Positions 1 through 9,941 of a stretch of 20,402 bases of DNA are shown here, one piece after another. The DNA is from Folioceros fuciformis (Eukaryota > Anthocerotophyta > Anthocerotopsida > Anthocerotales), in the NCBI GenBank assembly GCA_049999805.1, contig JBNGIO010006356.1, forward strand, positions 826,452 through 846,853, in the 5' to 3' direction. The notes under the pieces are model-generated. The model did not search any database and had not been told where the DNA came from. It worked only from the letters and a program-made list of their open reading frames with translations. The position numbers and the translations under genes were made by a program. Numbering within the stretch: the first letter of the stretch is position 1; every line of letters starts with the position of its first letter.

Positions 1-163
1 GCTCTACTCTGCGCTCCCTGCTCTGGCCTTCTGCCCTCTGCCCCCTGTGTCCTCTGCCTCTGTGCCCTCTTGCTTAATATTTTTTACAGTACCATGTCTC
101 ACCCGCTCGCTGCTGCCGCGCACCTTCGCTCCCAACGGATGATGGAGCAAAAGCACCTTGCAG

Positions 164-198
164 CCTGCAAGTAGCCTGCATCCTGCAAGTAGCCTGCC
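164..198. repeat. Short tandem duplication, 17-bp unit
   Basis: CCTGCAAGTAGCCTGC occurs at 164-179 and again at 182-197, 18 bp apart, so this is a two-copy direct repeat. It lies in non-coding sequence and looks like local slippage or duplication. Confidence 0.8.
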
Positions 199-380
199 CT
201 GCATCACCCCAACATCATCGTCCAGCAAATACGATCATCACCATCTTACGGGATGAAAGCCACTACTGCACATATCAGTCACCTCTCTACCCGCAACCAA
301 CGGGAAGCCCAGGCCAGACAAGGGAAGACGGTTAGCTACCCTACGCCACCACCAAAAAAAATGCAAAAACAAAACCACAA

Positions 381-400
381 CCAGAACCAGAACCAGAACC
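381..400. repeat. CCAGAA microsatellite
   Basis: Three perfect copies of CCAGAA followed by CC, flanked on both sides by imperfect CCACAA/CCACAG units (about 374-418). It gives the Asn/Gln/His-rich translation seen on plus, which I regard as non-coding. Confidence 0.85.
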
Positions 401-594
401 ACAGCCAAAACCACAGCAAGCACACACCATATTTATCCTCCGCTGCCCAATGGCGGCCTTCCGCAATCTTGTGTCCGAGATCGCCAACCCTCGGCCCCAT
501 AAAACTCTTTAAACTATACAACGGTATGCCATATCCGCCTAATAATTGCGCCGCGCCGGAAAATGCAACATTCAATATTCTGAGACTCTGGGAG

Positions 595-622
595 CCCAGC
601 CCAGCCCAGACCAGCCCAGCCC
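595..622 (-). repeat. CCCAG repeat with a G-quadruplex pattern on minus
   Basis: Five CCC tracts lie at 595-597, 600-602, 605-607, 615-617 and 620-622. On the minus strand these are five GGG tracts with loops of 2, 2, 7 and 2 nt, which satisfies the usual G3+N1-7 quadruplex pattern. The repeat decays into CCAAG units to about 639. Folding is an inference from pattern only. Confidence 0.6.
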
Positions 623-1567
623 AGCCAAGCCAAGCCAAGAACGGCCCGGGCAACCAGGGCACAAAAAGGGATGCGATGCCATAGGATCATAGGCTGGGAT
701 GTTGCCTGCACAGCCGCCTCGGTTTTCGAGACCAAGGCCCCTGGAGTCGGCGTCGCCGCCCTTCGCTCATCGCCCAACACAATCAACAAGAGCCACAACA
801 ACACCCACCCAGGGTCCACGTCCAGGGGTCCACACCGTCCACGCCTACAAACCACAAACCTCGCCTCCCCTCTCCACACCTTGGACAACGCTTTTGCATT
901 TATTCGCACGCCCTCCATTCCCATTCCCCCCTGCTGCCCTCTCCTTTACACTGGGATCACACGCGTCTCCTTTATTACATCCTACGCCTCTTCTCTTCCT
1001 CTCCTAATTGCTCAACTCCCTAATTCGGAAGCCCCCACCCGAATCCCAAGCCCAAGCCGTTGAACAGCGCGTTTCTCGATGCCCTCACAAATGCATGCAC
1101 CTTCCTTCCTTGCCAGGCCCATCAATGTTATATGTTAGTGTACACACCCAACTCCTTCCACAATCGGCCGGCCCGGGGGCTCGTCCCTTCATCCGTCCCA
1201 CAACAAAACCAACCAACGACCCATACATTACATACATAACACGAGACAAGGGAACAAAATGTCTGCGTCCGTGATTACACACACCCACCTTCACCCTCGG
1301 CCGCCTCGGGTGGTCCCACTAATCAACCACCATGTGCTACCCCGTGCCCCTAATCACAATCACATGCTCATCCCGTCCACACATCCCTGTCGTCTCTCCA
1401 TTCTTCATTCATTCCTTCCTACCTTCCACTGGACCCTTCCCTATGTCTGGGACTCCGACCCCGACTCCGGCTTGGGCCTCCATCATCCCCGTAGCCTAGG
1501 AGCACCATCCCAACCTCCACGCTCTTACGTGACCCACATTCCGTAATAGGCAGACATGCCAAGCAAC

Positions 1568-1585
1568 CAGGCAGGCAGGCAGGCC
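1568..1585. repeat. CAGG tetranucleotide microsatellite
   Basis: About four units of CAGG/AGGC in a row within non-coding sequence. Its length is likely to vary between individuals. Confidence 0.8.
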
Positions 1586-2399
1586 AAACTACAGTCCAGG
1601 GCAGACAAATCCTTCCCTCATCATGTCCTAGTCATGTTCTTCTCTCTGCATTACTGGGAAGTGGCTCAAAAAAGATATTCCCATGTCCAATGGGGATACG
1701 ACAAGCAGAGATGACGGCAAGCCATCGGCAACGCGCACACCCCTCTGCTACGCGTGCACTTGTCACTTGTTTCTATCTGCATCGGCACTGCTGCCCAAAC
1801 CACACACTCTGGCTCTAACACCACGTCGCGTCCAGCGGGATACCGACATCTCTTACCGTTCCGCTCTCTCGGACCACACCTGGCCTACTACTCGTCCACA
1901 TCCTCACTTCCCTGCCTGCCCCATCTTTGTTGTCCTTTCACATGACACACCAGTGCGTCCACTACCAGATACATTTGTTTACTCTACTGGCGTAACTTGG
2001 GCCTCTCCCCATTTCATCGGATCTGGATTCCTGCAGTGCAATACTTCCCACAGACGACACTCCACGCACACTACCGCTGCTCCTTGTGTTCATTTCATGC
2101 ACACAAGCTAGTGGTAGGTGAGGGCGAGAATCGCAATCACGCCGCACGCGGACGCTAACTGTGACCCGTGACGGGACTCGACCCGACCCGACCCCACGGT
2201 GCCATCCACCTCACTCTCACCCGTTCCATCAAACCACGTCTAACCTTGCTCTTCCTACTAGGCATCTTCAATGGCATCTACTCTACCACGAACAAAAGAA
2301 GAAAAATATTCAGTCCCCACCCATCCCCTTCCTTAGGTCAACAACCAGACCAGTGCAAGGACAAATAAGTGTGCCATCTACACAGACGCAGATGACTCC

Positions 2400-4088
2400 T
2401 CAAGCCTTGTGAGGTCGCCCGCCCACCCTCCCTGGAAGCTTGCTCATCACAAGCTCCAAGTAATTGCTCAACTCTTCCACGGCAACCCTCACCGAGTTGT
2501 CGATTTCCTCTTCGTACTGCTCGTACACGTAAGGGACACTGAATGCAGCCACAATGGCGAAAGCTGATAAGGACCTCACTGAGAACCTCCCCAGCTGGTG
2601 CACTAACCGAAGACACAGCATCACCTTCAGCAGCAGGGATGGCTGCCTTTCTAGTACTAGCCTGCTTATCAACTGTGTGCTCCAGTTCCACCCTGACCCT
2701 AAGCACGCGGCTGCACTGTCGAACGCCTCCTCAGGGAATTGGATAGGAGTGCCTGGAACTTTTGGCAGTCTCTTCCCCACCAAATTCGCCGGAATCATGG
2801 TGTAGAGGAAGGTGGTCACGATGCACAGCAGCAACGCTTTGGCTACGAAAGTCACCAAGCTGTAAGCCCGGATGAAGAGAAAGTAGTACACCAGGGCTGT
2901 CAGGAACAGGTAAACCGAAGTCCGCTTTACATCTCTCCAAAGCAGCACATCCGCCAGCTGCCCAGTGCCCAGGACGGCAGACACCTTGGATGGCCCCAAG
3001 CTCCGTGCTTTCACCACCACCTCCTTCCTTAAATGGCTGAACGACTCCACTGTCCGCTGGATGGCCTCATCCAAAGACACCACCGGAGCATAACCTAGGA
3101 GCCTCTCTGCTCTGGAGATGTTGAAAGTGCGGTAGGATGACACGGTCCGCATGCGAGAAGGTGTGAATGGCCCAGGGTCGCTTCCCACTTTGCTGCTCAC
3201 CCACTGCACGGCATAAGAGAGGGGCAGCACCACCTTCATGGGCAGCTTGTACTTGGGCCTGTCGTAACCCAGGCCTTCCAAAATTCTGCCGATGAATTCC
3301 CAGAACTTGATGGGCTCCTTGTTGGTGATGAAGTAGGCCTTGCCGCCTGCAGCATCCTCCCCTTCCACAGGACCTCCGGGGCGTCCCAGAGCTCGCTCCG
3401 CACACAGGTGGGCGTGTGCTACATTTTCCACGTATGTCCAATCGAACAAGTTCTCCCCATCGCCTACCATGAATTTGGTCTTCCCTCGCCGGGCAGATGC
3501 AACCGTTGTAGGCACGAACAACCGGTCCCCTGGCCCGAAGATACCGCTAGGTCGTATAGCGCACGTCAGCAGCCCCTTCTTGCCGTTGGCGCTGAGCACC
3601 AGCTGCTCCCCCTGAGCCTTGGTCTCCGAGTAGGCGTCGTTGTGCTGGAGAGGGTAAGGGGCAGACTCGTCCGTATTCCTTAACGAGGTGAAGCCATCGA
3701 ACACGACGCTAGGGGAGCTCGTATATATCAGCTTCTTCACGCCGTGCTCCAGGCACGCGTCCACCACATTCTTGGTCCCTGTCACGCTCACGGAATGGTG
3801 CAGCGTGAAGTCGTTGATGGAAGAATCCGGAGCTGCCATGTGAAATACCACTTGCACACCATGCAATGCCGCCAGCACCTGCGCCCTGTCCCGCAGATCC
3901 GCAGCCACGTACTCCGCCTCCCCAGAAGCCACAGCCTTGGCCAGCACTTTCTCATCCTCGCCCAGCACGATCGTGGGACCCAAATCTAGGATTCGCACCA
4001 CCCATGTCCCTTGCTGCAGCAGCTTCACCACCAGATGCCGCCCAGCAAATCCTCGCCCGCCCGTCACCGCGCACACCCGCTTCGCCAT
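2400..4088 (-). CDS. 3BETAHSD/D: 4-alpha-carboxysterol 3-dehydrogenase/C4-decarboxylase with C-terminal reticulon domain
   Basis: A 562-residue single-frame protein of the extended short-chain dehydrogenase (3-beta-HSD) family. Residues 9-16 carry the Rossmann nucleotide-binding motif TGGRGFAG. TSS at 123-125 and Y153-x3-K157 (YSETK) supply the catalytic Ser/Tyr/Lys. SGIFGPGD at 181-188 is a family signature. From about 377 the protein becomes a reticulon homology domain, starting ADVLLWRD and followed by two long hydrophobic hairpins (about 390-432 and 483-520), which should anchor it in the ER. In plants this fusion is known for the NAD-dependent step of sterol C-4 demethylation that oxidises C3 and releases the C4 carboxyl. 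Length matches angiosperm homologues (about 560). The ATG at 4086-4088 sits in GAGCAATGGCG, immediately before the Rossmann strand, so it is the natural start. There is no intron, unlike the neighbour. The exact substrate is inferred from family. Confidence 0.93.
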   Translation of the reverse strand: MAKRVCAVTGGRGFAGRHLVVKLLQQGTWVVRILDLGPTIVLGEDEKVLAKAVASGEAEYVAADLRDRAQVLAALHGVQVVFHMAAPDSSINDFTLHHSVSVTGTKNVVDACLEHGVKKLIYTSSPSVVFDGFTSLRNTDESAPYPLQHNDAYSETKAQGEQLVLSANGKKGLLTCAIRPSGIFGPGDRLFVPTTVASARRGKTKFMVGDGENLFDWTYVENVAHAHLCAERALGRPGGPVEGEDAAGGKAYFITNKEPIKFWEFIGRILEGLGYDRPKYKLPMKVVLPLSYAVQWVSSKVGSDPGPFTPSRMRTVSSYRTFNISRAERLLGYAPVVSLDEAIQRTVESFSHLRKEVVVKARSLGPSKVSAVLGTGQLADVLLWRDVKRTSVYLFLTALVYYFLFIRAYSLVTFVAKALLLCIVTTFLYTMIPANLVGKRLPKVPGTPIQFPEEAFDSAAACLGSGWNWSTQLISRLVLERQPSLLLKVMLCLRLVHQLGRFSVRSLSAFAIVAAFSVPYVYEQYEEEIDNSVRVAVEELSNYLELVMSKLPGRVGGRPHKA

Positions 4089-4470
4089 TGCTCACTTTCC
4101 AATCCCAGCTCTGTCACACAGGGCGAACAAACTCGATTTGTCAGTGTCTCTCAGCTGCCATGTCCCCTGGACATACCTGCTTCCAAGGGTTTGCACAAAC
4201 CTCGTAAAACCTGACAACGATCCTGATTCCAGCGCGACAAGAGCTTCGCATCAAGAAGCTTTTCTTGGCCCGCCATAGGTACATAGCTTCAAAGGTGCTG
4301 CCATCCATAAACCTAGGTTCTAGCCAACAACAGTTTGCAGCCGCTCCACGTCCCGTGACTTGGAACCGGTGCGTGAAGTTCGCTTCACCGTTTACTGGGC
4401 TCCCTGAATCCCGAGACAAAAGGCGAATCGGCATACGTGCCTGGGTAAACGCTGTCAAAAGCTATAATTT
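4089..4470 (-). other. Intergenic: 3' UTR of upstream SDR gene and 5' region of the sterol gene
   Basis: These 382 bp separate two tandem minus-strand genes, so they must hold the 3' end of the DHRS12-like transcript and the promoter plus 5' leader of the sterol dehydrogenase. I see no convincing TATA box or poly(A) signal that would fix the boundary, and the open frames here resemble no protein I know. A leader intron or read-through transcription cannot be excluded from the sequence alone. Confidence 0.5.
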
Positions 4471-6375
4471 TCACTTCCATGCACCCTTCTGTTTGTACAC
4501 GCCCAGGGCTGAGTATACTGAGGCCAACTGCTCTGCGGTGTAGCTGGTTCGACAACCAGGCAAATGCTTTGGGGCCAGCGAACGATCGAAATAAAGACCG
4601 CCCGCTTGCAGTTTTGAATTTGGCTGCAGAGCCAGCCACACCATAGTGTCAGCTCCTTGTTCCGGGGTTCGAAAGCGGTCAGCCAGCCTGCAGACAAGCA
4701 CAACCAGGATCAGGCGTCATGGCACATGATGAATTTACAGGAGGTACCCGACTGTCACTACCTTCGTCTGAAATTTGGCATATGCTGCTGGACCAGGTTC
4801 GTGTCTGCCCAACCAGGATGTGCAGAGTAGAACCCAATGCCCTTGGACCCGTACACCTCGCTCCATTTCTCACCTAAAGCCACCTGAACCACATTTCGCA
4901 CGTAACACATGAGATCCACCCAGCTAAAGCAGGCAAGCTACAAGCACAAATGGAGCGTTGTCCGCACGTTCAAGGACAACAACCTGGACTCGCTTGTTTC
5001 TCGCGTATGCTTCCAGTCCATCGAATTTGCCTTCGTCAAACTGCGATGCACAATATCGCCTCAGTAGGAACAGAGGGCAGGAAACCATTTGCCCTGCAGA
5101 CTGTCCGAACCAGTTCCAAGGTCTCACCTGCAAGTCCTGATTAAGAGGCTGCGAGTACATCCCTCCCGAGCTGACTGTTATCACTCTTGCTTCCGGAGCA
5201 GCCTTCTCAAGAGCTGGGACGAGTAATTCTGTGAGAACGTACACCGCAGCCACATTCACAGCGAAGTTGCCCTCCAATCTGCATAGGCATTAAGATTTGA
5301 ACAAGGTCAGCTAGATGTCATGCTCTGTGGGAAGATCTCGTTTTGACAACAGCAGAACAAAGGCGGGTGCACTACGCTGCCCTCAAAGATCCACAACCTA
5401 CCCTTCATCAGTCACCGCCCGGGTGGTATTTCCTCCGGTGCCGGCATTGTTCACCTGGTTTCCAGAACCAGGACCGACATTGGTTAAGACACTGGCTACA
5501 TCTGTAACAAGTTTCATTGAATTGAAAGAATCCACCAAGGAGAGAGCCCTTTGATACGGCCAGACAAAACGTCCTACTTCCTGACTGCAAACATGATATA
5601 CCAACACGTGCAGAGGTTGCCCACTGGAGGAATAGCGGGAAACAAATGCCTTAACATCCTCCACCAAAGAGAGATCACATATCTGAGACAGCACCAGCCA
5701 AGGTCTTTGCTTTTGGTCAGGTAAAGTGACACAAGAAATTAAACGTATGTGCATAAAACAGCCAGAGACCAACCATTCGTGCAAAGATAACTATCGTGTA
5801 CCTCAAGATAAGCAGAAGCAGTACCCGTGCTTGCTTTAAGCTCTTCTAAAGCCTTCTCTCCTCTGTCCTTATTTCGACAGACAAGGCACACAGTTGCTCC
5901 CCTGTTACAAGCAACCCAACCAAAGATAAGGTGGCTCTTTCCAAGCATAAAAACGCTTTCCAATAGCCACAAAATATGTACAGCAGAGAAGGCAGACCAT
6001 CACTCACCGAGCTGCAAGTGCTTTTGCAGTTTCCAGCCCAAGGCCTGAATTAGCACCAGTCACCACACAGTTCTTCCCAGTCATGTCAACCCGGAGATCA
6101 GACTCCTTGAAGTTCTTCGCGTGCTCCCTGCACAGAGCATGGACAAGCTGCTGAATTTTCCCACATGACAGTCACAAACATACTCTTGCCAAAAAAAACA
6201 ATTCACTTACACTCAGCATGGACTCATTCGACACTCATGCACCGGAAGACAACAAATGAGTACTGCAGAAAGAGATTTGTCTCTCAATCTCATCAGCAAG
6301 GAGTTTTGCTCACAGAAATGCCTGACGCGTGAAGTTAAAGTAGCCGTAGGCCAAAAACGCAGCAGTCCTGAAAGC
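4471..6375 (-). CDS. DHRS12: DHRS12-like short-chain dehydrogenase/reductase, nine exons resolved
   Basis: I assembled exons 6314-6375, 6008-6127, 5802-5901, 5602-5682, 5402-5454, 5128-5278, 4984-5040, 4762-4883 and 4471-4687. Every intron is GT-AG, 74-186 nt, and the phases agree, giving 963 nt (320 codons plus TGA). In order the protein shows FNFTR near the N terminus, TGANSGLG cofactor loop, CDLS after the second strand, NNAG, VSSGGMY with the catalytic Ser, Y-x3-K as YARNK, then SAHPGWADT and EQGADTMVWLAL as in plant DHRS12 homologues. The family has NAD(P)-dependent oxidoreductase architecture; its physiological substrate is not established, so none is assigned. No in-frame ATG precedes the first exon before a stop, so a short upstream exon with the start is missing from my model, and the 6375 boundary (acceptor TTACAG) is the least certain. 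Transcribed away from the thioredoxin gene. Confidence 0.88.
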
Positions 6376-7408
6376 CTGTAATCTCCTCAGCCAAGTAACC
6401 AAGGAGAGGACAAATAACGCACAGATCACACCTAGCCTCTGTCAGGTGATAGACAGTAGGAACATACCTCAGTGCTCAAAACTAGCTGAGACAACTGCAA
6501 CAAAGTAACACACCCAAAACAGGGGAGTATGACATGCCTGCATTTTGAATCACATACATCCGCGTGCCCCCTTCCGTCGAGTTGAGTGGCACTATCTCCG
6601 CCAAACACTTCAAATTCTCAGACGAGTGACATCACCGTACACAGCGCTGCGTTGGGCGGACGTGCAGACAACAGGAGCTGGAGAAACTGACACCACCTAT
6701 CCACGGATCGCTGGCGCCCAAGTGCCAAACAGGTTCACTGTCGCCATAAGCCAGAGGAGGAGATCGACAATGACCTGATTGGCAACCTCAAACTTTTCCT
6801 GGGACAATCTAGAAACCGAGATAAATGCAACCGTTTCCCAGGGAGCAAGGAGATTGGAGAAACCTGACCTGGCGTTAGGCAATGGGAACCTTCCGACTGT
6901 CCATCCACCTCGAAAGCCTCTCTCTAGGTTCTCGACGAACTCTGCCCCAATCGCTATTAGAGGCAAGGATCACCGCCGTGGCAAGTATCCAGATATTTCT
7001 CAGGTTTCGAGATATGTGGCGGAAGATAAACTGACGATCCGGCCGGTACAGCAATGATGGCGGGCCAACACTGAAGGTCCAGTGCCGGCTCGCCTAGTTG
7101 ATTCATGAACCTCACCGTGACCCCGAGTGAGCGAAGTTGAGGTCGTTACATTTCGATGAAATTGCCCAAATAGTGTTCAGTTCGTGTCTTCACAGGGAAG
7201 ATCCCACTCGTCCCTCTAGACTACATATTTAGGAAACCACCCCGTCTGTGGTAACCTAAAGCGTGTGCGTGTCTTCCGCTCTCCTGTTGTGCGCCCACCT
7301 TGGCGGAGAACTTTTCCACGCGCTTTCTCAGGGTTTTGCGCTGCTGCTACGGCCACTACAGATCGACACCAGCCCCAACCTCTTCTTGCAGATCGGACAT
7401 CAGGCGAC
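6376..7408. other. Divergent upstream region between DHRS12-like and thioredoxin genes
   Basis: About 1 kb separates the two divergently transcribed genes. It must contain the missing first exon of the minus-strand dehydrogenase, its promoter, and the promoter and 5' UTR of thioredoxin. A minus-strand open frame (6697-6966) and an overlapping plus-strand frame (6779-7057) have no recognisable motif, and I do not call either a gene. The 200 bp before the thioredoxin ATG are CT-rich, consistent with a plant 5' leader. Confidence 0.5.
7223..7232 (+). promoter_or_regulatory. Possible TATA-like element of the thioredoxin gene
   Basis: ACATATTTAG lies about 180 bp before the thioredoxin ATG, in a locally AT-rich patch inside GC-rich sequence. 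A start site 25-35 bp downstream would leave a 5' UTR of about 150 nt. This is positional inference; the match to TATAWAW is poor. Confidence 0.22.
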
Positions 7409-7972
7409 ATGGCGGAGAATGTGATCGCTATTCACGACGCCGAAGCCTTCCAGAACAAATTGAAGGAAGCGGCTACACACGGCAAAGTGGTGAGCACCTG
7501 GCACTAAAAGCTTGTCTGTGGTTGAGGTTGTTGCCCTGCGGATGAAGCCACTTGCTGGTGTAGTGGGGGTAGAGCACAGCCTGTGCTGCTTGAGCTGGGT
7601 GCGCCACTCTGTTGCTGACTGCCGATCGTTTGAGTTTTGCAGATCGTGGTTGATTTCACCGCCACATGGTGCGGTCCGTGCAAGCACATAACTCCGCACT
7701 TCGCTGAGCTCTCGAAGAAGTATCCGGAACTTATCTTCTTGAAGGTCGATGTGGATGAGCTGCCAACTATCACTTCTAAGTGGGAGGTGCAGGCTATGCC
7801 TACCTTTGTCTTCATCAAGGATCACAAAGAGGTTGACAAGCTGGTTGGGGCAAGCAAAGATCTTCTGGAGAAGAAAGTAAAGAATTTCGCTGACCAGTAT
7901 AAGTCGAGTCACACTGCAGCTCCAGCGCCGGCTGGGCATGCTGCACCCGGATCCCACCTAGCACACGCCTAG
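7409..7972 (+). CDS. TRXh: Thioredoxin h, two exons
   Basis: Exon 1 is 7409-7489 and exon 2 is 7643-7972, split by a 153-nt GT-AG intron in phase 0. The 136-residue product begins directly with the thioredoxin fold and no transit peptide, so a cytosolic location is expected. The redox site WCGPC is at residues 36-40, preceded by VDFTAT, and the cis-proline loop is AMPT with P80. VDVDEL and the C-terminal helix are as in plant Trx h proteins. Such proteins reduce disulfides in target proteins and are re-reduced by NADPH-thioredoxin reductase. The intron just before the active site matches the conserved first intron of plant Trx h genes; the usual second intron is absent. The last 25 or so residues form an Ala/Pro/His-rich tail, making it longer than the common 110-120 residues. 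Confidence 0.95.
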
Positions 7973-8170
7973 CCCACGCAGTTGGTCTCGTAATGTGGGA
8001 ATGGCAAGGCACTCGGAGTTGGTGGTTTGTATGTACCTCTGGCAATCAGGAATGGTCCACCTTTCCTCGTTTTGCACTTAGCTAGTGAGTGTCCCGTGCA
8101 CGTCGACGAATAAGCATGTACTAGTTGGTTCGTTTTTGTCGCGTCCATTTTCTAGTATTGTAACTTAGAC
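7973..8170 (+). other. Probable 3' UTR of the thioredoxin gene
   Basis: T/G-rich sequence directly after the stop codon. An AATAAG near 8109 and TTGTAA near 8158 could be plant-type near-upstream and cleavage-region elements, so a transcript end around 8130-8180 is plausible. The boundary is inferred. Confidence 0.4.
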
Positions 8171-9941
8171 CGTTACATGTTTACTTTCGTTTTTTTGTGG
8201 CGTGTGGAAACGTTACCTTCGTCCGTGCTTGAAGGTGGTCTTCCCTCCTCGGGTTACGCTCTCCTGAGCGCGGGTTGGATGTACTTTCTCCCACTTTCTC
8301 GAAAGTTAAGAGTGTACTTTAGAGCTTGCGATGTGGCTGCCCATATTCTGAGCGCAGTGTTTTGTTGTCGCTTTGTGTTTTGTTTTGTGAGGATGTGGCG
8401 TTTATGTCATACCAAAGACGACAGTATCGTCTTCTTTTCACAATGCACATAGTGGGAGTCTTTTTTGGTCCAAAGAAGATAGAGAGTATCTTTCTTTCTT
8501 CACCCCATTGCATGGAGGGGACAGTCGACTTTGGTCCCAAAATTAACGGGTGTCCCCCTTCGCAACTCCGCTTTGGTCCCAAAACTAATGGTACCCTCCT
8601 TCCCAAAGGACTTATCCCAGGGTTCACACGAGAGCCTTTCGTTGTAGCCTATCTTGTGTAACTCCTTCCAGCACTTTTCGTGCAAACCATTTGGGTTTAG
8701 CACTTGAACTCTCCACTAATGCACACGCGCTGCGCACTCGCCTGCCTACGGCCACATTGACCCTGGCATTTGGGTTTGAGTTTCGCTCCCCTGCAGCATG
8801 GCTTAGGCTCTGAATTTGACAGGCACAGGGAGGTGGGCACGGCATGGATGGAAACTGCATGCGGCTTGGACATCAAGCGGCCCTCTCCATTGCGAGGGTT
8901 TGAGGCTACAAAGCCCATCCCCTCTCTCCGCCCGATGGTTGTTGCGAGGCTTCAGCCATGGACCATTGCTTCTTGGCTAAGAGGTTGGTCACCACTTCTG
9001 TTGGGCCCGGCGTGCTCTCGTTGCAATGGTCTATGCAAAGTGGGGGGTGAGCAGGCAGGAGGTAAGCTAGGTGGTAGCTCGCAGGAGCGGACGCCGGTCC
9101 CAATCTGCCCCGTCTAGATGCTTATGCTCCACTTGGCCATATGCAGCAAGGCTACAAAGCCCGCCAAACCTACAAGCATGGATGATGTGCTCGGCATTCC
9201 CTTACAAGATTTTACAGGACTTTGGACTCAAGAGTATACCTCAAGGGTTTATCGCTCCCAAATTTTTGGTTTGGCTAGCCATAAAGGTGTAGTTCAATTA
9301 GGCCACTTGTTGAACAAGTCAAAGTCCTGTTGGAAGGAGGTGGAGGAGGTTAAGGGAGAGTTTGACTTATCAACTCGGCATTCCAGATCCCTGTTTTCAT
9401 AGTTACAAGAGGGGTTAGATAGTACTGTAAAACAAGCGTTGATGCAACAACCGTCTATAGCCACTGAGGGGTGGTGGGCGTATTCTTTGGATAGCAAGGG
9501 GGAGGAGTCCGAGGTGGAAGAATAGGTGGAAATGTGGAATTGGGTAGGGCGATGTTGGTTTTATCTGCGGCTAACAAAGAGCAAGTGTGGTCTTTTAGTG
9601 TCTTATCGTTTGAAGGGATACTAGATGGTCGAGGCAGAGATGAAGGTGGGGTACGGCTTAGGAATTTGAGGGCAATTACAATCCTCTCTAGATCTACCCG
9701 AGCTAGGTGATGGTGCACACAAGATGAGGTCCCTAGCGTGTCACATGTCTCGGACAAGCCAAGGGTACGGTGTTGGTTTTGCCTTGTAGAGAATTAGACT
9801 TTGGCCCTAAAACCATACCTCTTCAAATGGCCTCAACGTCTAGGGAACAAGGAGGCAAGCCCTCGGTCTTTCTTCAATTTCCCAACATCAGACTTGTACC
9901 TGTGGATGGTGTGGGCGTAGAAAATCAGCCAACGCAAGCCA
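8171..9941. other. Non-genic stretch, probably decayed transposon sequence
   Basis: No open frame here carries a motif I recognise. Short phrases recur (CTTTGGTCCC at 8529 and 8571, a variant at 9799; GGCTACAAAGCCC at 8903 and 9149), as in old repeats. The part nearest 9941 may be the upstream portion of the non-LTR element whose zinc-finger end follows, but I could not find a reverse transcriptase core. Confidence 0.45.
8529..8606. repeat. Tandem duplication with 42-bp period
   Basis: CTTTGGTCCCAAAA begins at 8529 and again at 8571, each followed by a similar TAAYGG and C-rich stretch. A third degenerate copy of the core is at 9799-9814, and TTTTTTGGTCCAAAG occurs at 8461-8475. I do not recognise the repeat family. 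Confidence 0.65.

Larger units (their letters stand above)
1..2399. other. C-rich, G-poor intergenic stretch, no gene supported
   Basis: I see no convincing coding sequence on either strand. The open frames here are low-complexity translations, rich in Pro, Ser, Thr and His on plus and in Leu, Trp and Gly on minus, with no family motif. From about 700 to 2390 the plus strand is strongly C-rich and G-poor; 1381-1440 has 26 C and 4 G. The part nearest 2399 should include the 3' UTR of the minus-strand dehydrogenase gene ending at 2400, but I could not place a poly(A) site. Several short repeats are listed separately. Confidence 0.6.

Noticed and set aside
253-1063. Plus-strand frames of 130-143 codons in the C-rich region as genes
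   Set aside because: Low-complexity composition, overlapping alternatives in several frames, and no motif; expected from stop-poor C-rich DNA.
2338-2706. Open frames overlapping the sterol gene in other frames (also 2739-3032, 3340-3683, 3866-4278)
   Set aside because: They lie on or opposite a strongly supported coding frame and have no family motif; they are shadows of its codon use.
6697-6966. 89-codon minus-strand frame as the first exon of the DHRS12-like gene
   Set aside because: It begins on TTG, resembles no known N terminus of the family, and I see no junction that joins it in phase to 6375.
9118-9402. 94-codon plus-strand frame as part of the LINE
   Set aside because: No endonuclease or reverse transcriptase motif, and no link in frame to the zinc-finger segment.
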